Assembly (NCBI RefSeq): GCF_036961565.1
Contig: NZ_JBAMDD010000018.1
Coordinates: 26,961-90,960, forward strand
Length of the DNA stretch: 64,000 nucleotides
From: Chitinimonas sp036961565
GTDB taxonomy: Bacteria; Pseudomonadota; Gammaproteobacteria; Burkholderiales; Chitinimonadaceae
Direction: 5' to 3'
The notes under the pieces were generated by a model. That model worked only from the letters and a program-made list of their open reading frames with translations. It did no database searches and was not told where the DNA came from. Position 1 is the stretch's first letter. Each line of letters starts with the position of its first letter. Both the position numbers and the translations under genes were made by a program. Positions 28,930-37,255 of the stretch are shown piece after piece.

Positions 28930-29712
28930 ATGCGTACTCACCTGCACCCTCTGACCGCTGGCTACCTATTGGCGCTAGGCCTAATCGCCCCCTTGGCGAT
29001 GGCGGAAACCATCACCATACGGGCCGATTCCTGGTGCCCATTCAATTGCGTGCCGCAAAGCGCCAAGCCCGGCTACATGATAGAAATCGCCAGTGCCGCG
29101 CTGGGCAAGGCGGGCCACAAGGTCGACTACCAGAATCTCAACTGGAGCCGCGCCCTGGCGGCCGCGCGGGATGGCAGCTTCATCGCCGTTGTCGGCGCCA
29201 GTGACGAAGAGGTACGCGAGAACAAGCTGATCGTGGGCGCCGCGCCGCTGGGCCGCAGCATCAATTGCTTTGTCACCCATAAGGATGGCAATTGGCAGTA
29301 CAAGGGGGTAGCCAGCCTAGCCGGCCGCACCATAGGTGCCATCCAGGATTACGCCTACGGCGACACGCTGGATGGCTACTTCAAGGCCAACCCCAAGGTG
29401 CTACAGGCCGTCACGGGCGACGATGCCTTGCTGCGCAACCTGGAAAAACTCCGCAACAAGCGACTCGATGCCGTCGTTGAGGATCAGGCCGTGCTGGCCT
29501 ACACCATCAACGAAAAAAACTGGCAGGGCCATTACAAGGATGCTGGTTGCGAGCGTTCCGTCACCCCCTCCGGTCTGCATATTGCCTTCTCTCCCAAACA
29601 CCCCAAGGCGCGCGAATACGCCAAGCTGCTGCAGGATGAGGTCACCGCCATGCGTGCCGATGGTCGGCTCAAGGCTTTGCTGGCCAAGTATGGCGTGCCC
29701 GATTGGCAATAG
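28930..29712 (+). CDS. Solute-binding protein, family 3 (orphan)
   Basis: The 260-residue protein has a signal peptide (LTAGYLLALGLIAPLAMA). The SBP family 3 fold follows: TITIRADSWCPFNCVPQSAKPGYMIEIASAAL, GKAGHKVDYQNLNWSRALAAARDG, and LAGRTIGAIQDYAYGDTLDGYF. The paired Cys in WCPFNC may form a disulfide. I chose ATG 28930 for the signal peptide; the upstream in-frame start at 28867 lies in the repeat-bearing leader. No permease is adjacent. The ligand is unknown. Confidence 0.85.
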   Translation: MRTHLHPLTAGYLLALGLIAPLAMAETITIRADSWCPFNCVPQSAKPGYMIEIASAALGKAGHKVDYQNLNWSRALAAARDGSFIAVVGASDEEVRENKLIVGAAPLGRSINCFVTHKDGNWQYKGVASLAGRTIGAIQDYAYGDTLDGYFKANPKVLQAVTGDDALLRNLEKLRNKRLDAVVEDQAVLAYTINEKNWQGHYKDAGCERSVTPSGLHIAFSPKHPKAREYAKLLQDEVTAMRADGRLKALLAKYGVPDWQ

Positions 29713-29721
29713 GGGCGGGCT

Positions 29722-30426
29722 CTAGCCCACCAAGCCCTTTACCCAGCGGCCGTAGATGGCATCAGCCAGTTGCTGGCTAGGCACGATGGCCTGCGCCAGG
29801 TTGGGCAGTATCTGTTCGGCCTGCTGGGCGGCAGGCGAGGTGCAGCTCGCCAGTTCGTGCTGACCCAGCACCAGCCAGCGCCGCACCTTGGCCTCGTCCA
29901 CCTCGCAATGAAACTGCATGGCCAGATGCTTGCTACCCAGGCTAAAGGCTTGGTTGGCGCAATAGCGCCCCCGCACGAGATGGCGAGCGCCCGGTGGCAT
30001 GCTGAAACTCTCGCCATGCCACTGGAACAACCGCAAGCTGGCTGCACCGCCAAACCACTCTGCCGCCGCATCGTCCAGCGTTTCCAGCTCGCTCCAACCT
30101 ATCTCGACATGCTCCGACGCCTGTACCGTCCCACCGAGTGCCCGAGCCATGATCTGCCCACCCAGACAGTGGCCTATCACCGGGATATCAGCCTGGACAG
30201 CGGCCCGCACCAGCTCAAACAAGGGCGGCAGGTAGGGCAGGTCATCGTTTGCACTCATGGGGCCACCCAATATGCACAGACCGCTATGCGCGTCTATGCG
30301 GGCCGGCAAGGCGTGGCCGTCGAACAGGCGAAATACCTGGTATGGCAGGCCTGCCCGCTCAAGATAGGTGGCAAAGTAGCAGGGGCCGTCGTCAGGCACA
30401 TGCTGGATGATGGCGATTGGAAGCAT
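29722..30426 (-). CDS. Class I glutamine amidotransferase-like protein
   Basis: The 234-residue protein has the GATase1 triad pattern. The nucleophile Cys is in IPVIGHCLGGQIMARALGG (C87), after CILGGPMSANDDLPYLPPLFELV. The His is in HLAMQFHCEVDEAKVRRWL. It resembles stand-alone GMP-synthase-like amidotransferases. The partner synthetase or substrate (for example a gamma-glutamyl compound) is not evident. It is convergent with the binding-protein gene and divergent from a class III aminotransferase gene, which hints at amine metabolism. Confidence 0.87.
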   Translation of the reverse strand: MLPIAIIQHVPDDGPCYFATYLERAGLPYQVFRLFDGHALPARIDAHSGLCILGGPMSANDDLPYLPPLFELVRAAVQADIPVIGHCLGGQIMARALGGTVQASEHVEIGWSELETLDDAAAEWFGGAASLRLFQWHGESFSMPPGARHLVRGRYCANQAFSLGSKHLAMQFHCEVDEAKVRRWLVLGQHELASCTSPAAQQAEQILPNLAQAIVPSQQLADAIYGRWVKGLVG

Positions 30427-30589
30427 GGTGTGTATCTCGATCAGGTTATGCCGGCTGGCACGGGGTCAGCGCCTGTTTACCAGCCCCCACATCATTGCCC
30501 GCCGTGCCCTTTACGTGCCGCCTGCGGCATGGGCAAAATGGTGCATATATTAAACACCATGATGAATTTCATTAACAGCCGAGGATGAT

Positions 30590-31951
30590 ATGGCGCACGC
30601 TACCGGTATCCAGAACGACAGCCTGCAAGCCCTGCTGGCCCGTGAGAGAGGTCGCTATATCGCCGCCCGGCCTCGCTCGCAGGCCTTGGCCCAACGCGCG
30701 CAATCACACCTGCTCTATGGTGTGCCCTTGCACTGGATGACCGACTGGGGCACGCCCTTCCCCTTGTTTGTCGAGGCGGCCAAGGGCGCCCGTTTTCACG
30801 ACGTGGACGGGCATGGCTACGCGGATTTTTGCCTGGGTGACACCGGCGCCATGTTCGGCCACGCGCCCGAGCCTGTAGCAGCCGCCGTAGCACGGCAAAC
30901 CCAGTTGGGCTTTACCACCATGCTGCCAGGCGAGGATGCGGCGGTAGTGGGCGAGCTGCTGGCGCAACGCTTCGGCCTGCCATGCTGGCAATTTGCCATG
31001 ACAGCCACCGATGCGAACCGCTTCGTCATACGCTGGGCCCGCGCGGTCACGGGGCGCAGCAAGGTACTGGTATTCAACGGCTGCTATCACGGTACGGTGG
31101 ATGATGTATTCGTTGACCTGGTCGAAGGCCAGCCCAGCCAGCGCGACAGCCTGCTGGGGCAGGTATATGACCTGACCCAGCACACCGTGGTGGTGGAGTT
31201 CAACGATCTGGACAGCTTGCAGCGGGCGCTGGCCGCAGGGGATATCGCCTGCGTGCTGGCAGAGCCCGCCATGACCAATATCGGCATGGTCTTGCCTCAG
31301 CCAGGCTACTGGCAGGCTGCACGGGAGCTGATACGGGCGGCCGGCGCACTTTTCGTCTGCGATGAGACCCACACCATCTCCACCGGCCCCGGCGGCTATG
31401 CCTTGGCGCATGGCCTGGAGCCGGATTTCTTCGTACTGGGTAAGCCGGTAGGGGGCGGCGTGCCCTGTGCCGTCTACGGTTTTACCAGCGAACTAGCCCA
31501 GCGCATGCAGGCCAGCAAATCCGCCGCACCACCCGGCCACTCTGGCATAGGCACCACCCTCACTGCCAACGCCCTGGCCATGTGCGCCATGCGTGCCAAC
31601 CTGGCCGAGGTGATGACCGAGGAGGCCTATGCGCACATGTTCGAACTGGCCGAACGCCTGGCCAACGGCTTACGGCAGGCCATAGGCCAGCGCGGCCTGC
31701 CCTGGTGTGTCAGCCAGGTGGGGGCGCGTACCGAATTCCAGTTCTGTGCCCAGCCGCCCCGCAATGGCAGCGAGGCCGCAGCCGCCATGGATCACACGCT
31801 GGAACATGCCCTGCATCTCTACCTGCTGAACCGGGGCATACTGATCACCCCGTTCCACAACATGATGCTGGTCTGCCCCGCCACCACGGCGGCCGATGTG
31901 GACAGACTGATTGCAACCCTGGCCGCTGCACTGGATGAACTGCTTGCATAG
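30590..31951 (+). CDS. Class III aminotransferase (GSA-aminotransferase-like)
   Basis: The 453-residue PLP enzyme resembles the glutamate-1-semialdehyde aminomutase branch. It has VDGHGYADFCLGDTGAMFGHAP, VLVFNGCYHGTVDDV, LFVCDETHTISTGPGG (D258) and the PLP-lysine in FFVLGKPVGGGVPCAVYGF (K285). True HemL usually carries the GTEA motif; here the equivalent is ATDANRFVIRWARAVTGR. It is therefore more likely a transaminase for another amine or amino acid. GAGG precedes the ATG. It is divergent from the glutamine-amidotransferase gene. Confidence 0.87.
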   Translation: MAHATGIQNDSLQALLARERGRYIAARPRSQALAQRAQSHLLYGVPLHWMTDWGTPFPLFVEAAKGARFHDVDGHGYADFCLGDTGAMFGHAPEPVAAAVARQTQLGFTTMLPGEDAAVVGELLAQRFGLPCWQFAMTATDANRFVIRWARAVTGRSKVLVFNGCYHGTVDDVFVDLVEGQPSQRDSLLGQVYDLTQHTVVVEFNDLDSLQRALAAGDIACVLAEPAMTNIGMVLPQPGYWQAARELIRAAGALFVCDETHTISTGPGGYALAHGLEPDFFVLGKPVGGGVPCAVYGFTSELAQRMQASKSAAPPGHSGIGTTLTANALAMCAMRANLAEVMTEEAYAHMFELAERLANGLRQAIGQRGLPWCVSQVGARTEFQFCAQPPRNGSEAAAAMDHTLEHALHLYLLNRGILITPFHNMMLVCPATTAADVDRLIATLAAALDELLA

Positions 31952-31979
31952 GCTCCCGCCACATCGGCGGGCAAGCCAC

Positions 31980-32786
31980 TCAAGGATGGCTGGCGCTGCC
32001 CTGGTACAAGCGGTCCCGCGCCAAATCGTCGCCCAGATAGCGTGCCACCATGCGGCGGAAGCTGCCATCGTCACGTATTGCCACCACCGCTCGCACTAGC
32101 CGCTCCAGATCCTCGGGCGCCATACCGTCATGGTTGAACACCATGCCCACCAGCGTACGGTGGCGCTCCGGCAGCGGCAGCACGCTCACGCTATCGGGCT
32201 CTTGCATACGATCCAGATGCCAGCGATAGACATAGGCATTGCCAAAGGTAGCGCCTATCCGGCCCGCCACCAGCTTGCGGTAGACGGTCTCGGCGTCCAC
32301 CGATTCCTCCCGCTGCGCTGCCGGCAGGCGGGGCAGATTCTGCTCCACCCATTCTCCATAGCTGGCGCCGCGTATGGTGCCGAACACCAGGCCGGGCCGG
32401 CCCATTGCATCGGCCACATTGCGTACGGCCAGATCCTTGCGCACCACCAGTTCCATGGGTTCACGGGTCAGCGGTACAAAGCGCCGTTGGGCGCGTGCCT
32501 CACTGGTGGCTGGCGCGGCAGCAGGCCCGAACAGGGGTATGCGGTTGACCACCATGGTGGCGCGCAGGCGTTGGGCCGGCATAGGCTCAATCACGAAACG
32601 GCAGCCGGTGCGGTGCGACAGTTCCCGATACAGATCGATAAAGTAGCCAGCCGGCTGACCTTGCTCGTCGGTGTAGCTGGCATAGCCCAGCGTGATATAG
32701 GGCACATGGTAATCCCGCAAGCAGGCGGCCAGACTCATGCCGCTACAGGCCAGCCACAGCAGCACGCACAGCCAGGCGGGCCTCAC
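31980..32786 (-). CDS. Solute-binding protein, family 3 (orphan, in sensor operon)
   Basis: The 268-residue protein has a signal peptide (MRPAWLCVLLWLACSGMSLAA). An SBP family 3 core follows (YITLGYASYTDEQGQPAGYFIDLYRELSHRTGCRFVIEPMP, LVFGTIRGASYGEWVEQNLP, FGNAYVYRWHLDRM). It is the last gene of a four-gene unit. Its ATG overlaps the stop of the YciI-like gene by 4 nt. The operon with a FIST sensor and a histidine kinase suggests a role in ligand sensing rather than transport. Confidence 0.85.
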   Translation of the reverse strand: MRPAWLCVLLWLACSGMSLAACLRDYHVPYITLGYASYTDEQGQPAGYFIDLYRELSHRTGCRFVIEPMPAQRLRATMVVNRIPLFGPAAAPATSEARAQRRFVPLTREPMELVVRKDLAVRNVADAMGRPGLVFGTIRGASYGEWVEQNLPRLPAAQREESVDAETVYRKLVAGRIGATFGNAYVYRWHLDRMQEPDSVSVLPLPERHRTLVGMVFNHDGMAPEDLERLVRAVVAIRDDGSFRRMVARYLGDDLARDRLYQGSASHP

Positions 32787-33163
32787 GGCGGGCTCACTGG
32801 CTTGCCCAGATGCCCGGGGTAAAACACCAGCATTTCATTGAGCTGGTAGCTGAACAGGCCATGGACCACGGCCGGATCCTGGGCGATCTGGCTTTCTGCG
32901 GCGGCAAGGCTGGTCGCCCGCAACACCACCAGCCCCACCTCGCCATACCGTGCGCCTGCCACCAGCACCCCCTCGCTACGCAAGCGCTGCAGGTTGGCCG
33001 AATGCTCCTTGAAGTAGGGCTGGGCCGGCGGCACCAGGCCTGGCTTCCAGGCGGGGCCGGTGCGGAACTCCACTGCATAGAGCTTCTGTGCCTCGGCCAC
33101 CGGCGTTTCGCCTTGCACCGCCAGGCTGACCAGCATGCTTGCTGCTGCTATCCATCGCATCAT
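32783..33163 (-). CDS. YciI-like protein with signal peptide
   Basis: The 126-residue protein has an N-terminal signal (MRWIAAASMLVSLAVQG). A YCII-related domain follows, with FKEHSANLQRLRSEGVLVAGARYGEVGLVVLRA and DPAVVHGLFSYQLNEMLVFYPG. YciI proteins are usually cytosolic ferredoxin-like-fold dimers, so export is unusual. The start is uncertain: ATG at 33175 overlaps the kinase gene's end, while ATG 33163 gives a compact signal peptide. It is translationally linked to the kinase upstream and the binding protein downstream. Confidence 0.75.
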   Translation of the reverse strand: MMRWIAAASMLVSLAVQGETPVAEAQKLYAVEFRTGPAWKPGLVPPAQPYFKEHSANLQRLRSEGVLVAGARYGEVGLVVLRATSLAAAESQIAQDPAVVHGLFSYQLNEMLVFYPGHLGKPVSPP

Positions 33164-33167
33164 TGTA

Positions 33168-34730
33168 TTAACCATCTGGCAGGGTGAAATAGAACTGGGC
33201 GCCCAGGCCAGGCTGCGCCTCCGCCCAGATACGGCCACCATGGCGGCTAATGGCGCGGCGTGCTGTGGCAAGGCCTATGCCACTACCTTCAAATTGGGCC
33301 GTGCTATGCAGGCGCTGAAACGGCATGAACAGTTTCTCGGCGGCTGCCATGTCAAAACCTACGCCATTGTCGCGTACAACATAGACCGTCTCGTCGCCAA
33401 GCTGCAGATGCCCCAGGCCTACCCTGGCCTCGACACTACCACGGGTAAACTTGATGGCATTGGTCAGCAGCTGCTCCAGCACCAATTGCACCAGGCGGCT
33501 ATCGGCCACCGCTGGCAGGGCGGGTTCACATTCGAACGCCACCTGCCTATCGCCACGCAGGTGGGCAAACTGCTGCCACACCTGCCGGCCCAGCGCCGCG
33601 ACATCCAGCGGCCGACGCTCCAGCTGCATGCGCGAGGCCTGTGCCAGCATCAGCAGATCATCGATCAGCTGTGACATGCGCACCGCCGCCGCCTGCACCC
33701 GCTGCAGCATATCGCGCTGCTCACCATCCAGGTTGCCGGCTTCTGCCTCCAGTATCTGGCTAAAGCCCATGACCGCCCGCAGGGGCGAACGCAGGTCGTG
33801 CGCAACCGAGTAGGAGAAGGACTCCAGCTCGCGATTGGCCTCCTGCAGTTCGGCCGTGCGTTGCTGCACCCGTTTTTCCAGTTCCTCGTTCAGGCTGACC
33901 ATCTGCGCTTCCACAGCGTGCCTGGCCGACACATCATGCAGCACAGTGAGCACCGCCTCCTGGCCGCCACATGTCCAAGGCAGCTTTAGTACCTCGTAGT
34001 GCGACAGCTCGCCATCCGCCTGCAGCAGCTGCAAATCGGCCATGGCGCGAGGCGCTTTCGACTGCCAGACCAGGCTATCCTCGAGCGCCGCCTGGGCCAG
34101 CCAGCGTGCAGGCAGATTCAGGTTCCGTACCTCCTGGCCGCACGCCAATTGCGGATCGCTCAGACCCAGCTTGCGGGCAAACGAAGCATTGGCCAGCAGC
34201 AAGCGCCCACGCTCATCGCTGGCGTAGATCAGTTGCGGCAGCAGATCGAGTATGGCGCGCAACTCGGCCTCACCCTGCACCAGTTCGGCCTGGGTCTCCA
34301 CCAGTTGCGCCACCTGGCTTTGCAGCTTGGCCGTCACGCGCAGATAGTCCCCCCTTACGATATCGAGGTCATAGCGCAGGCGATTGAGGGTGCTGCCCAG
34401 CTCCACCGCCTTTTCCCGTTGGGCCAAGGCAGTTTCAATGGCAGCCAGCAGGGGCTCAACCAGCACCCGCATGGCCGACTGCAAGCGGCTGGGCAAGGTC
34501 ATGCGCCAGAGCAAAGTGCCCAGTTGCTCCTGCCGAAAGCCATCACCGGGAACAATCAACACCCCGGCCACACGCTGGCAGAACATCTCCACCAAAGGGT
34601 AGAGCGACTCGGCCGAGCTGCAATAAACCGCGACGGCGCCCGACAGCAGGTCGCGCTTTTGCACATCCTGTAGCCGAAAGCCGGGGGGTGGCGGGTCCAG
34701 CATGCTGAGCAGTCGATAGGTCATGGGCAT
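33168..34730 (-). CDS. Cytosolic sensor histidine kinase with PAS domain
   Basis: The 520-residue kinase has no obvious transmembrane helix. An N-terminal uncharacterised region (1-150, partly coiled-coil) precedes a PAS domain (ELRAILDLLPQLIYASDERGRLLLANASFARKLGL, about 156-270). A short coiled coil leads to HisKA (FSYSVAHDLRSPLRAVMGFSQIL, phospho-acceptor H311) and the HATPase domain (LLTNAIKFT, DNGVGFDM, GSGIGLATARRAISRHGG). It lies 8 nt downstream of the FIST gene and has no response regulator beside it. The FIST protein is its likely input. Confidence 0.93.
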   Translation of the reverse strand: MPMTYRLLSMLDPPPPGFRLQDVQKRDLLSGAVAVYCSSAESLYPLVEMFCQRVAGVLIVPGDGFRQEQLGTLLWRMTLPSRLQSAMRVLVEPLLAAIETALAQREKAVELGSTLNRLRYDLDIVRGDYLRVTAKLQSQVAQLVETQAELVQGEAELRAILDLLPQLIYASDERGRLLLANASFARKLGLSDPQLACGQEVRNLNLPARWLAQAALEDSLVWQSKAPRAMADLQLLQADGELSHYEVLKLPWTCGGQEAVLTVLHDVSARHAVEAQMVSLNEELEKRVQQRTAELQEANRELESFSYSVAHDLRSPLRAVMGFSQILEAEAGNLDGEQRDMLQRVQAAAVRMSQLIDDLLMLAQASRMQLERRPLDVAALGRQVWQQFAHLRGDRQVAFECEPALPAVADSRLVQLVLEQLLTNAIKFTRGSVEARVGLGHLQLGDETVYVVRDNGVGFDMAAAEKLFMPFQRLHSTAQFEGSGIGLATARRAISRHGGRIWAEAQPGLGAQFYFTLPDG

Positions 34731-34738
34731 GCCCTGGC

Positions 34739-35890
34739 TCAGCCCCCCACCAGCAGGAGGATATAGGTCATATTGTGGAAGAGATTGCGGGTATAGCCCT
34801 CGCCTTCACGCAAAGGGCCGATCTCGCCGAACGAGGGGTAACCTGCAATCGCCAACCCTGCGGGGAAGGACTCGGCCAGAATGCCCGCCTCGCGGGCGAT
34901 ATCGTTCCCCAGCATCTGCTTGCGTCCGGTACAGCTGACGATCAGGCCTGCCACTGGCTGGAAATCCAGGGTAGCCACCCGCCCAGCAATGCGGCTTACC
35001 TCGGCCATCAGGTCGGCCGGGTTGGCCAAACAGACCTGCACCGTCTTGCCCGCCTCGATGCCGCCATACAGCCCGATGGCGCCGTGGCCACGACCGAAGT
35101 CAGGCACGATGGCGCGCAAGCGTCGCTGCGCGGTCCGATCCGGGTCCACGATGGTCAGTGCCACCACGCCGCGATCCGTCTGCAGCACCGGCTTGCCCGT
35201 TTCGCGCTCGATAAAATCCATGGCACCTATGCCATCGATACGATACAGCGCCGTGCCCTCGGCCTCTTCTATCAGCCCCGGCCGGCCAACTGGCGTCAGT
35301 GCGTTGCCTATGCTGATATCAAAACGCACCTCCCCCGCCATCCCCAGCAAGACCACGGCATCCTGCAATACCTGCCGGTTGGCGTAGAGGTAGCAGGTAC
35401 GCATCCTGTCATCGTCTGCCGCCAGCCCCCCCACTACCGGACAATCCACTTCATCGCGCAGCACGGTTTCTATCAGGCTGGCATCAGCACGGAAGTCGGC
35501 CGCCAGGAACACCAGCGCGGCATCTTCTGCCATGGCGCTGCGCAACTGCGCAAAGGCCGACCGGGTGGCCACCACAGGGTCGTCCCCCACTCCTGGCGCA
35601 CAGGCCACGGTCCAGCGCACCTTGCCTCCGCTGTTCAGGCCCAGCGCCACTGCACCCAGATCGGAGGCCCGCCCGGCGGCATAGTAGCCGTCGCCGCTAT
35701 TGCCTATCACCACCAGATCATCGCGGCCCAATGCGTCATACAGGCCCTCCAGCAGCTCGGTACTGCCGGCGTAATGGACGGCGGTGAAGAGGAACACCAC
35801 CTCGGGCGCCAGGCCGGCCAGGCCCTCTCCCAGTGCCAAACCCGCACGGTAGGGGTCCGAAATCAGTGTTTCACAGGTGCTCGCCCGCAT
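34739..35890 (-). CDS. FIST-domain sensor protein (FIST_N plus FIST_C)
   Basis: The 383-residue cytosolic protein carries an N-terminal FIST domain (LAPEVVFLFTAVHYAGSTELLEGLYDALG, VVIGNSGDGYYAAGRASDLGAVAL) and a C-terminal FIST_C domain (FSAGLAIAGYPSFGEIGPL-type ending in AIAGYPSFGEIGPLREGEGYTRNLFHNMT). FIST proteins are proposed small-ligand sensors, often of amino acids, that feed histidine kinases or cyclic-di-GMP enzymes. It heads the operon FIST-kinase-YciI-like-binding protein. GGGGAG lies upstream of the ATG. Confidence 0.92.
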   Translation of the reverse strand: MRASTCETLISDPYRAGLALGEGLAGLAPEVVFLFTAVHYAGSTELLEGLYDALGRDDLVVIGNSGDGYYAAGRASDLGAVALGLNSGGKVRWTVACAPGVGDDPVVATRSAFAQLRSAMAEDAALVFLAADFRADASLIETVLRDEVDCPVVGGLAADDDRMRTCYLYANRQVLQDAVVLLGMAGEVRFDISIGNALTPVGRPGLIEEAEGTALYRIDGIGAMDFIERETGKPVLQTDRGVVALTIVDPDRTAQRRLRAIVPDFGRGHGAIGLYGGIEAGKTVQVCLANPADLMAEVSRIAGRVATLDFQPVAGLIVSCTGRKQMLGNDIAREAGILAESFPAGLAIAGYPSFGEIGPLREGEGYTRNLFHNMTYILLLVGG

Positions 35891-36057
35891 AGCCTTGCTC
35901 CCCAGCCTCTGTCATGGGCCCGTTATCTGATTCAGCTTAGCTCAATGGCGTCGATACACTATGCTGCCTTGCAGCAAACCGCCCCAGACAAGCCATTGAT
36001 AATAAAAGGATTCACCATCCAAGCCTGAAGAAATAAAAAAATAAATGCAAAAGATGT

Positions 36058-36086
36058 TTGACAAGCGCCTGCCTGGACATTAAAGT
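36058..36086 (+). promoter_or_regulatory. Sigma70-type promoter of tRNA-Asn
   Basis: A perfect TTGACA (36058-36063) is followed after exactly 17 nt by TAAAGT (36081-36086), 10 nt from the tRNA 5' end. A GC-rich discriminator (GCGCC) follows the -10 box, typical of stable-RNA promoters under stringent control. Confidence 0.8.
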
Positions 36087-36096
36087 GCGCCTCCTT

Positions 36097-36172
36097 TCCT
36101 CGATAGCTCAGTCGGTAGAGCGCCGGACTGTTAATCCGTAGGTCCCTGGTTCGAGCCCAGGTCGAGGAGCCA
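36097..36172 (+). tRNA. tRNA-Asn (GTT)
   Basis: The 76-nt cloverleaf, identical to 12278-12353, has encoded CCA, anticodon GTT and all standard arms. It has its own promoter and a terminator at 36182-36210. Confidence 0.98.
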
Positions 36173-36181
36173 GATGTAAGC

Positions 36182-36210
36182 AAAAAGCCCAGCCTAGCGC
36201 TGGGCTTTTT
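36182..36210. terminator. Bidirectional terminator (tRNA-Asn and LysR gene)
   Basis: AAAAAGCCCAGC (36182-36193) pairs with GCTGGGCTTTTT (36199-36210). It ends the tRNA transcript on the plus strand and the LysR gene on the minus strand. Confidence 0.93.
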
Positions 36211-36229
36211 GTTTTACTGCATCAGCCAG

Positions 36230-37129
36230 TCAGGCCACTTCAGCCGCCCGCAGCAGCGCCGTAATATGCGGGCTAGGCAGCCGTGAAGGCGTGCTGATGG
36301 CGTAGTAGTCCTCGTGCAGCTCAGGCAGCACCACCACCAGCTCTGCATCGTATTGGCGGGCCAGCGTCTCCGCCAGCATGGTGGCCGCCGGGAAATACCC
36401 CACGCCATTGCCGCCGAAGGTAGTCAGCAGGGCGCTGTCGTCGAACTCCCCCACCACGACCGGATTCAAGCCCTGGGCATCCAGCCAAGCATCCAGCCGC
36501 GAGCGCAGAAAGCTGCGTTTGCTGGGCAGCAGCATGGGCGCCCGTTGCGGTACCACGCCGCGCTCTGCCTCAAGCTGCCGCGCCAGCAGGGTCCGGTTGG
36601 CGTAGATGCCTATAGGCCAGGACGCAACTCGCCTGCCCACCAGCCGCCGCTGCCCCCCCTGGCCCAGGTCACGATCCGACAGCACGACATCGAGCTTGTG
36701 GCGCGACAAGGCCGAGATCAGCTCCTCGAACTCGCCTTCATGGCAGACCAGCCGCACGCTGGGGCTGGCCTGCAACACCGGCGCCAGCAGCTTGTAGGCC
36801 ACCAGCTTGGGAACCGAATCGGCTATACCTACAGTCAAACGACTAGCCTGTACCAATTGGGGATTGGCTAGGAATTCCTGCAACTGCTCGCCCAGCAGGA
36901 AGATCTCATCGGCATAGCGCAATGCCTCCCGGCCCGCCTCGGTCAGCTCAAGCCGCCGGCCGGCCGGCCTGAACAGCGCCCTGCCCATTTCGCGCTCCAG
37001 CTTACCGAGCTGGCCACTGATGGTTTGCGGACTCAACCCCAGGCGCTCGGCAGCCCGGGCTATGCCTCCCTCTTTGGCGACAGTCCAGAAGTAGTGCAGA
37101 TGCTTGTAGTTGAGTTCAGGCTTGGCCAT
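36230..37129 (-). CDS. LysR-family regulator (NhaR-like)
   Basis: The 299-residue regulator has an N-terminal winged helix of the NhaR subgroup (LNYKHLHYFWTVAKEGGIARAAERLGLSPQTISGQLGKLE). A LysR effector domain follows. NhaR controls the Na+/H+ antiporter in E. coli and responds to Na+. Here it is divergent from htpX, so an envelope-stress or cation role is possible. The start is ambiguous (37159, 37138 or 37129). The most upstream choice would run through the inverted repeat at 37146-37174, so 37129 or 37138 is preferred. Confidence 0.88.
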   Translation of the reverse strand: MAKPELNYKHLHYFWTVAKEGGIARAAERLGLSPQTISGQLGKLEREMGRALFRPAGRRLELTEAGREALRYADEIFLLGEQLQEFLANPQLVQASRLTVGIADSVPKLVAYKLLAPVLQASPSVRLVCHEGEFEELISALSRHKLDVVLSDRDLGQGGQRRLVGRRVASWPIGIYANRTLLARQLEAERGVVPQRAPMLLPSKRSFLRSRLDAWLDAQGLNPVVVGEFDDSALLTTFGGNGVGYFPAATMLAETLARQYDAELVVVLPELHEDYYAISTPSRLPSPHITALLRAAEVA

Positions 37130-37145
37130 ATGATTCATCGAGAAA

Positions 37146-37174
37146 ATCGAAGTATTCATACCAATATACTCGAT
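37146..37174. promoter_or_regulatory. Inverted repeat, candidate LysR operator
   Basis: ATCGAAGTAT (37146-37155) and ATACTCGAT (37166-37174) form an inverted repeat with one inserted base, in the AT-rich divergent region between the LysR regulator and htpX. LysR proteins commonly autoregulate from such sites. Confidence 0.5.
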
Positions 37175-37255
37175 TCTTTCGCAATCTCGCTTGCCGTACG
37201 CTACGCCCGTTCCTGATCGACACAGGCCTCTGCCTGAACATGGGAGATCCAAATC

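Noticed and set aside
30590..31951. Call as HemL (glutamate-1-semialdehyde aminomutase)
   Set aside because: It shares the fold, but the active-site segments differ from HemL (ATDANRF instead of the GTEA-type motif), and its neighbours are not tetrapyrrole genes.
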